Assembly (NCBI GenBank): GCA_964391025.1 | Contig: CAYMKJ010000019.1 | Coordinates: 1 to 25,961 of the forward strand | DNA from: SHZI01 sp964391025 | Lineage (GTDB): Bacteria > Pseudomonadota > Gammaproteobacteria > Steroidobacterales > GCA-2729495 | Reading direction: 5' to 3' | DNA: 25,961 nucleotides | In this document: positions 23,061-25,961 of the stretch, piece after piece | How positions within the stretch are numbered: position 1 is the stretch's first letter | Layout of the letters: the number at the start of each line of letters is the position of its first letter | The notes under the pieces: generated by a model | What the model was told of the DNA's origin: nothing | Seen by the model: only the letters and a program-made list of their open reading frames with translations | Database searches by the model: none | Translations under genes and position numbers: made by a program

Positions 23061-24005
23061 TCAAGGCTTCCTCGGCCGCCACTCTCGGGCGAGTCTGTTT
23101 GCTTCGGCGACCTGGGTGGGGGTCATCTTGGTGTCGAAGAGATTGAGAATCGAGCTAGCGGCCGTACTGCCAGCGACGGCGGCAAGACTAAGCCACATGC
23201 GTGCCTGCACGAAGTCCTGTGGAACACCCTTCCCGTTGCTGTAGAGGAGACCCAGGAGGAGTTGGGCATCCGCATAGCCCTGCTCAGCGGCCTTGCGCTG
23301 CCACTTCACGGCCTCGACGGAATCCTGCGGGACTCCCGTACCGCTGTAGTACAAGGAGCCGAGTTTATTCTGGGCCTTGGCATAATTCTGCTCAGCGGCC
23401 AGCCGATACCACCTCACTGCCTCGGCATCATCCTGCGGGACACCCCGACCCTTGGCGTACAAGGAGCCGAGGTTGCACTGGGCAGCCGCATAACCCTGCT
23501 CAGCCGCCTTTCGATACCATCTCACCGCCTCGGCATCATCCTGCGGGACAGCTGTACCGCTGTAGTAGTAGGAGCCGAGGTTGGACTGAGCCTGGGCATG
23601 ACCCTGCTCAGCCGCCTTTCGATACCACCTCACCGCCTCGGCATCATCCTGTGAAACGCTTTGACCGCTTTCGAAGAAGGAGCCCATTTTGTACTGGGCT
23701 TTGGCATCACCCTGCTCAGCCGCCAACCGATACCACCTCACCGCCGCAAATGAGTCCTGCGTGACGCCCTGACCACTTTCGTACAGGGAGCCCAGCTGGC
23801 TCTGGGCCTTTGCATCACCCCTCTCGGCGAGTGGACGGATCAATTCAATTGCGGCGGCATAGTCACCGCGGTTCATCGCAGCGTCAACTTGCCGGGCCGG
23901 GGCAATCGCAGTCTCTGGTGGCAGCGGGGTATCGCAAGCCGCAACCGCGAGCATCAAGCCCAATACCCCGGAACGAATGGCGGTTTTCACGGATCGATTG
24001 CCCAT
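23061..24005 (-). CDS. Sel1-repeat (TPR-like) lipoprotein
   Basis: A 314-residue protein. The N terminus MGNRSVKTAIRSGVLGLMLAVAAC carries a lipobox with Cys24, predicting a lipoprotein. A short Pro-rich linker and a helix (DAAMNRGDYAAAIELIRPLAER) are followed by six consecutive 36-residue Sel1 repeats at about 63-278, each of the form G-x-A-x-A-Q-x-x-L-G-x-x-Y-x-x-G-x-x-V-x-Q-D ... A-x-W-x-x-x-A-A-E-Q. The C-terminal helix has SSILNLFDTKMTPTQVAEANRLAREWRPRKP. Sel1 arrays form solenoids for protein-protein contacts, in bacteria often in envelope or signalling assemblies; the partner is unknown here. Its transcription probably includes the FAS1 gene. The 2OG oxygenase gene is divergent, 110 bp away. 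Confidence 0.93.
   Translation of the reverse strand: MGNRSVKTAIRSGVLGLMLAVAACDTPLPPETAIAPARQVDAAMNRGDYAAAIELIRPLAERGDAKAQSQLGSLYESGQGVTQDSFAAVRWYRLAAEQGDAKAQYKMGSFFESGQSVSQDDAEAVRWYRKAAEQGHAQAQSNLGSYYYSGTAVPQDDAEAVRWYRKAAEQGYAAAQCNLGSLYAKGRGVPQDDAEAVRWYRLAAEQNYAKAQNKLGSLYYSGTGVPQDSVEAVKWQRKAAEQGYADAQLLLGLLYSNGKGVPQDFVQARMWLSLAAVAGSTAASSILNLFDTKMTPTQVAEANRLAREWRPRKP
23172..23819 (-). repeat. Six tandem 108-bp repeats encoding Sel1 units
   Basis: Six in-frame 108-bp units. Units two and three share a nearly identical stretch of about 50 bases (around 23493-23542 and 23601-23650), which suggests recent expansion by unequal crossing-over or slippage. Confidence 0.85.
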
Positions 24006-24115
24006 TTCCGCGGAATCATAGCGAATTCCTGCGAAGTCACCAGATTCCCCCCTGGCCGACCTTCACGGACCGGGTGCTAGAATCGAAACGGAATCATCCA
24101 GCACCCAGCCGCCCC

Positions 24116-24745
24116 ATGCAGGAAACACCCGAGCGCGACCCCCACTGGAATGATCCGGTGATGGAGGGCAGGAAGCTCACCGCGGGGCGAACGGACTATT
24201 TCCTGGCCAGTTCCACGCCGGTATTCAGCCGGCCGCAGATCGATCTTCTCAAGTCTCTTGTAGACGCCGACAATGCTCCGGCAGGAATTGAGGGTTACGG
24301 CGAAACCACCCCCCCGGATACGGAGCGGCAGCGGCGGACCAGGGTGCGCTGGCTGAACGCCGACGACCACCGCTGGGTCTACGAAATCATCTGGGCGGAG
24401 GCCAACCGGGCCAACGCACTGTTCCAGTTTGATGTCGTGCCCATGTGGGACACCATTCAGCTGGCGCTGTATGACGCGGCAGAAGAAGGCTTCTTCCGGT
24501 GGCATGCGGATACCATCCCCAGCGACCTGACAAGAAAGATCAGTATCTCGGTGCCGCTCAGCGACCCTGGTGATTATGAAGGCGGGATTCTCGAGCTGAA
24601 TTCAAATGGAGCTATCAGGCGGCCACGCCAGCGGGCTGGTGTGCCGATCATGTTCCCAAGCTGGATGATCCATCGTGTCACCCCGGTGACAGTGGGCAAA
24701 CGTTACAGCCTGGTGGCGTGGATTAGAGGACCGAACTGGCGCTGA
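24116..24745 (+). CDS. 2-oxoglutarate/Fe(II)-dependent oxygenase (PKHD-type fold)
   Basis: A 209-residue protein with the double-stranded beta-helix pattern of prolyl-4-hydroxylase-like oxygenases. The iron ligands are visible as WHAD (His130, Asp132) and IHRVTPV (His186); Arg196 in GKRYSLVAWIRGP fits the 2-oxoglutarate carboxylate contact. YDAAEEGFFRWHAD and KISISVPLSDPGDYEGGILEL are typical neighbours of these ligands. The open frame begins upstream within the antisense of the Sel1 gene, so ATG 24116 is the likely start; the ribosome-binding site is poor. A TAGAAT at 24078-24083 could be a -10 element. Substrate is unknown: relatives hydroxylate proteins or small molecules. It lies inside the mnmE-repeat-bounded block. 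Confidence 0.88.
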   Translation: MQETPERDPHWNDPVMEGRKLTAGRTDYFLASSTPVFSRPQIDLLKSLVDADNAPAGIEGYGETTPPDTERQRRTRVRWLNADDHRWVYEIIWAEANRANALFQFDVVPMWDTIQLALYDAAEEGFFRWHADTIPSDLTRKISISVPLSDPGDYEGGILELNSNGAIRRPRQRAGVPIMFPSWMIHRVTPVTVGKRYSLVAWIRGPNWR

Positions 24746-24820
24746 CTGGGGCAGATTAAGTGCAGAAAGGTTTCTAGGCTGTTCAGTACCATCTGCATCG
24801 GCAAGTAAACCGCAGGCCCG
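24746..24820. other. Leader before yhhQ holding the distal mnmE-like repeat
   Basis: A 75-bp gap. It contains the attR-like 18-mer and a small AGAAA/TTTCT hairpin around 24765-24776. I do not see a preQ1 riboswitch pattern. Confidence 0.5.
24791..24808 (+). repeat. attR-like copy of the 18-bp mnmE 3'-end repeat
   Basis: ATCTGCATCGGCAAGTAA, 16 of 18 bases the same as the mnmE end (22433-22450). Read in phase it would encode ICIGK and a stop, so it still looks like the tail of an mnmE gene. Similarity does not extend upstream, as expected of an attachment-site core rather than a longer gene duplication. Confidence 0.7.
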
Positions 24821-25591
24821 ATGAACGTCACCACCCACCGCGCTGCCCGGCTGTTCGGCATGCTCGCCGGGATCTTCGTCGCCAACGCGATACTCGCGGA
24901 ATTCATCGGCATCAAGATTTTTGCGGTCGAACCCACGCTCGGCCTCCAGCCGTTCAACTGGGACCTGTTTGGCCAGACCGGCACCCTGAACTTCACGTCG
25001 GGTGTGATCCTCTGGCCGGTGGTTTTCGTCCTGACGGACGTCGTGAACGAGTACTACGGACGCAATGGCGTGCGCTTCCTGTCGTTTCTTGCGGTTGCCC
25101 TGATCTCCTACGCCTTCCTCATCGCCTGGGTGGTGATCCACCTGGCGCCGGCGGACTGGTGGGTGACGTCGTTACAGGCCCAGGGTGTGGAGAATCTACA
25201 GACGGCCTTCGCGGCCATCTACGGCCAGGGGATGTGGGTGATCGTCGGTTCGCTGGTGGCGTTCCTGATCGGCCAGCTGCTGGACGTGGCCATTTTTCAC
25301 CGCATCCGGCAGGTCACGGGGGAGCGCCTGATCGGGCTGCGTGCGACGGGCTCAACTCTCGTCTCGCAGTTCGTGGACAGCTTCGTGGTGCTGTACATCG
25401 CCTTCGTGCTCGGGCCGCAGCAGTGGCCGATCAACCAGTTCCTGGCAATCGGCACGGTGAACTACGCCTACAAGTTCCTGGTCGCCCTGGCGCTGACGCC
25501 GGCCATCTACGCAGTGCACTGGCTCATCGAGCGCTACCTGGGCGAGGAGACCGCGACCCAGCTCAAGCAGCAGGCCACCGCCGACCGCTAA
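24821..25591 (+). CDS. yhhQ: Queuosine precursor (preQ0) transporter, YhhQ/VUT family
   Basis: A 256-residue integral membrane protein of the vitamin-uptake-like VUT family (DUF165), which imports 7-cyano-7-deazaguanine for queuosine tRNA modification. Hydrophobic segments are at about 10-32, 58-76, 84-107, 134-156, 182-200 and 214-236. Family motifs are DVVNEYYGRNGVRF and RATGSTLVSQFVDSFVVLYIAF. The N terminus FGMLAGIFVANAILAEFIGIKIF is also typical. It starts 12 bp after the distal mnmE-like repeat. The product acts on the same anticodon position as MnmE, but this may be coincidence. A strong palindrome follows its stop by one base. Confidence 0.92.
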   Translation: MNVTTHRAARLFGMLAGIFVANAILAEFIGIKIFAVEPTLGLQPFNWDLFGQTGTLNFTSGVILWPVVFVLTDVVNEYYGRNGVRFLSFLAVALISYAFLIAWVVIHLAPADWWVTSLQAQGVENLQTAFAAIYGQGMWVIVGSLVAFLIGQLLDVAIFHRIRQVTGERLIGLRATGSTLVSQFVDSFVVLYIAFVLGPQQWPINQFLAIGTVNYAYKFLVALALTPAIYAVHWLIERYLGEETATQLKQQATADR

Positions 25592-25592
25592 A

Positions 25593-25660
25593 AAGGTACC
25601 GGACCTTAGTTTTGATAGTTGTTTCCTTAAACAACTATCAAAACTAAGGTCCGGTACCTT
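25593..25660. repeat. Perfect inverted repeat, 32-bp arms with 4-bp loop
   Basis: Arms at 25593-25624 and 25629-25660 are exactly complementary; the loop is CCTT. The outer third is GC-rich (AAGGTACCGGACC) and the inner part AT-rich. On the minus strand the hairpin is followed by TTTTT, so it could terminate the GGDEF transcript; on the plus strand the T-run is poor. The stop and last few codons of the GGDEF gene lie in the right arm. Much longer and more perfect than usual terminators, so it may be a mobile palindromic repeat. Confidence 0.9.
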
Positions 25661-25961
25661 CCTGGAAGCTCGGCATCACGATGGCGTTCGGACCGCCATC
25701 CGTCGTGGCGCAGTGGACCCGGTTGCGACCGGCATGCTTGGCGCCGTAGAGCGCTTCGTCGGCCCGGCCGATCAGGCTCGACACGGTCTCGCCGGGACGG
25801 TACTCGGCGATGCCGATGGACACCGTAACCTGATGCAGCCCGTCGAAGGGCCGTCGCACCACCGCTATCCGGACCCGCTCGGCGCACAGGAGCGCGCCGC
25901 GGAGCGACGTTTCGGGCAGCAGCACGATGAACTCCTCGCCACCGACGCGGCCGAAGGCGCT
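25644..25961 (-). CDS. GGDEF-domain diguanylate cyclase, C-terminal fragment (5' part beyond window)
   Basis: The last 105 codons of a GGDEF protein, whose N-terminal sensor part lies outside the window. It begins SAFGRVGGEEFIVLLPE, with the GGEEF active-site motif at 25929-25943, followed by TVSIGIAEYRPGETVSSLIGRADEALYGAKHAGRNRV, the usual C-terminal half of an active cyclase making cyclic di-GMP from two GTP. An RxxD inhibitory site is outside the visible part. The last codons (EGTGP and TAG) are formed by the right arm of the palindrome at 25629-25660, so the C terminus may have been altered by arrival of that element. It converges on yhhQ. Confidence 0.93.
   Translation of the reverse strand, partial: SAFGRVGGEEFIVLLPETSLRGALLCAERVRIAVVRRPFDGLHQVTVSIGIAEYRPGETVSSLIGRADEALYGAKHAGRNRVHCATTDGGPNAIVMPSFQEGTGP

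Larger units (their letters stand above)
22451..24808. mobile_element. Putative remnant of a genomic island integrated at the mnmE 3' end
   Basis: A block of accessory genes (FAS1 protein, Sel1 lipoprotein, 2OG-Fe(II) oxygenase) bounded by 18-bp direct repeats of the mnmE 3' end. No integrase, excisionase or transfer gene is inside, so it would be a reduced remnant. GC content is not obviously different from the flanks by eye. Boundaries and integration history are inferred from the repeat alone. Confidence 0.45.

Noticed and set aside
23172..23819. Regular repeats as a CRISPR array
   Set aside because: The 108-bp units are in frame and encode Sel1 repeats, with no unique spacers between identical short repeats.
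24015..24043. Promoter for the Sel1 gene with TATGAT as -10
   Set aside because: The -35 is poor and the predicted start would leave almost no leader before the ATG; not strong enough to list.
24746..24820. preQ1 riboswitch before yhhQ
   Set aside because: No recognisable preQ1 aptamer pattern; the gap is largely taken by the mnmE-like repeat.

Overview
This window is a high-GC chromosomal segment from a gammaproteobacterium that is not an enterobacterium, and it spans the replication-origin neighbourhood. The evidence is the grxC-secB-gpsA cluster, a glnA-ntrB-ntrC nitrogen locus with a sigma-54 promoter, two-subunit glycyl-tRNA synthetase, and the classic origin order: dnaA-dnaN-recF-gyrB on the minus strand, diverging from rpmH-rnpA-yidC-mnmE on the plus strand. 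Two ParB-type parS sites lie inside recF, one identical to the Pseudomonas form as I know it. I cannot assign an order or genus from sequence alone.

Layout. 1-3145: end of grxC, then secB, gpsA, trmL (minus) and a class 1B-type pyrD whose GTG start lies 4 bp from the GTG start of trmL. 3232-7735 (minus): glnA, a DUF4124 envelope protein, ntrB and ntrC, with a perfect -24/-12 promoter and an NtrC-like site upstream of glnA. 8041-12424 (plus): glyQ, glyS, gmhB (heptose phosphatase for LPS) and a plsC-like acyltransferase; the last converges on gyrB and shares a CTAG with its stop. 12421-18659 (minus): gyrB, recF, dnaN and dnaA, with an AT-rich 273-bp gap between dnaA and dnaN that is a candidate oriC. 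18830-22450 (plus): rpmH, rnpA, yidC, mnmE.

22451-24808 is an accessory insert. It holds a membrane-anchored FAS1 protein and a Sel1-repeat lipoprotein (both minus) and a 2OG-Fe(II) oxygenase (plus). The last 18 bp of mnmE are repeated with 16/18 identity at the far end of this block. The 3' end of mnmE (trmE/thdF) is the known attachment site of SGI1-family genomic islands, so the block looks like the remnant of a site-specific integration that has lost its integrase. This is the most interesting signal in the window. After it come a YhhQ-type preQ0 transporter, a perfect 32-bp-arm palindrome, and the end of a GGDEF diguanylate cyclase gene running off the window.

Two genes, ntrB and rnpA, have no ATG, GTG or TTG where homology says the protein should begin. 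They either use non-canonical starts or contain sequence errors. I saw no tRNA, rRNA, CRISPR array or complete insertion sequence.
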